DNA from: Opitutus sp. GAS368 | GTDB lineage: Bacteria > Verrucomicrobiota > Verrucomicrobiia > Opitutales > Opitutaceae | Direction: 5' to 3' | Assembly (NCBI GenBank): GCA_945861235.1 | Contig: CAMATV010000030.1 | Span: 1 to 15,421, forward strand | DNA: 15,421 nt | Shown here: piece by piece, positions 14,721 through 15,421 of the stretch | Numbering within the stretch: the first letter of the stretch is position 1 | Layout of the letters: each line of letters opens with the position of its first letter | Made by a program: the position numbers and the translations under genes | Notes under the pieces: generated by a model | Told to the model about the DNA's origin: nothing | The model's input: only the letters and a program-made list of their open reading frames with translations | The model's database searches: none

Positions 14721-15421
14721 ATGAATTCAACTGTGCTCACGACCTTGGCTGTCACCGGATTTACCGTGGCGTTCTTTCATGCCGCGATTCCGACGCACTG
14801 GTTGCCGTTCGTGCTGGTGGCGCGGGCACGGGGGTGGAATCGGGCAAAAACGCTGCTCGTGACGGTCTTCGCGGGGCTCGGCCATGTCGCGTTGACGACG
14901 GTGCTCGGGCTGGGCCTGGCGTGGTTGGGGTTTCAAGTGGACGAGAGTCTGGGCGAGGCGTTTCCCAAGATCGCGGGCGCGGTGTTGCTCGCGGTCGGCG
15001 TGTATTATTTTTGGCGGCAATGGCGGGGGGCGGGGATTTGTCACCATCCCGTGCCGGGTGGGCACCATCATGCGGACGAACACTGTGGCCACGAAGCTGC
15101 GGAAAATAGCCACTGGGATGGGGAGTTGAAGGACAGCGAACTCGTGTCGCAGAAAAAAGGAGATTGGGCGGCGATCAGCGGACTATTTCTCATGCTCACG
15201 CTCTCGCCCTGCGAAGCCTTTCTGCCGATCTATCTTTCGGGGGTGCAATTCGGTTGGCGCGGATTTTTGGTGCTCAGCGTGATCCTCGCGGCGGCGACCT
15301 TTGCAGGGATGTTATTGTTTACGTGGCTGGCGCTCGTGGGGCTGGAGAAAATCCAGGTGAAGAAATTCGAGCGATTTGAAGCCGGATTGCTCGGCGGATT
15401 ATTCTCCATCGTCGGTCTCCT
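14721..15421 (+). CDS. His-rich polytopic membrane protein, possible metal transporter (partial)
   Basis: The first 233 residues of a membrane protein that continues past the window. The start ATG is at 14721. Hydrophobic segments at about 4-32, 43-70, 83-99, 150-172 and 180-208, with another beginning near 222, predict at least five to six helices. HAAIPTHWLPF (20-30) and GLGHVALTT (52-60) in the membrane resemble UreH/NicO-like (RcnA-related) transporters. The loop at 107-131 (CHHPVPGGHHHADEHCGHE and a further SH) holds nine His and two Cys, a strong metal-binding signature. LSPCEAFLPIYL (161-172) recalls the Ser-Pro-Cys motif of CcdA/LysE-superfamily proteins. Nickel, cobalt or another divalent metal is a reasonable guess for the substrate. 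It is divergent from hemF and so may be regulated separately from heme synthesis. Confidence 0.8.
   Translation, partial: MNSTVLTTLAVTGFTVAFFHAAIPTHWLPFVLVARARGWNRAKTLLVTVFAGLGHVALTTVLGLGLAWLGFQVDESLGEAFPKIAGAVLLAVGVYYFWRQWRGAGICHHPVPGGHHHADEHCGHEAAENSHWDGELKDSELVSQKKGDWAAISGLFLMLTLSPCEAFLPIYLSGVQFGWRGFLVLSVILAAATFAGMLLFTWLALVGLEKIQVKKFERFEAGLLGGLFSIVGL

Noticed and set aside
14696..14730. TPP riboswitch-like string (ctggctgacccttcacctgatga)
   Set aside because: It resembles part of the THI box, but the ctgaga block is absent and no 3' gcgtaggga part follows, the latter region being coding sequence.

Overview
This GC-rich 15.4 kb window looks like chromosomal core and accessory DNA from a member of the Verrucomicrobiota, most likely Opitutaceae-like. 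That placement is an inference. It rests on the monomeric NADP isocitrate dehydrogenase, the ileS / DksA-like / lspA gene block with a basic-tailed DksA-like protein, KISKS in place of KMSKS in IleRS, poor Shine-Dalgarno sites, and strong G/C third-position bias (which also produces long antisense shadow ORFs). No rRNA, tRNA, CRISPR, transposase or phage gene was seen.

Layout. (1) 1-1910, minus: 5' part of a monomeric isocitrate dehydrogenase gene that runs off the left edge, with two in-frame inserts relative to the family. (2) 1911-2221: a divergent spacer rich in small inverted repeats. (3) 2222-5115, plus: three exported proteins, namely a metallo-beta-lactamase-fold hydrolase, an unrecognised small secreted protein, and a family-10 pectate lyase. 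(4) 5129-5986, minus and convergent: an exported double cupin made by internal duplication. (5) 6132-7651, plus: a two-gene unit, overlapping at ATGA, that encodes the membrane half and the synthase half of a 'fused MFS/spermidine synthase' type protein as separate polypeptides. (6) 14511 back to 7754, minus: hemF-hemE (overlapping at ATGA), then a 157-bp gap, then ileS, a DksA/TraR-like gene and lspA. (7) 14721-15421, plus: the start of a His-rich polytopic membrane protein running off the right edge.

How the genes fit together: hemF and hemE catalyse consecutive-stage steps of coproporphyrin/heme synthesis. HemF needs oxygen, which suggests an aerobic or facultative life style. ileS, the DksA-like gene and lspA form a housekeeping block of the kind conserved in many bacteria. 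The pectate lyase and its secreted neighbours point to use of plant polysaccharide, although only the lyase itself directly supports this.

No wholly new multi-gene system was found. The points most worth a second look are the split spermidine-synthase-like pair, the H1-like-tailed DksA protein that has lost three of four zinc cysteines, the in-frame insert with aberrant codon usage in icd, and the repeat/hairpin clusters in both large divergent spacers.
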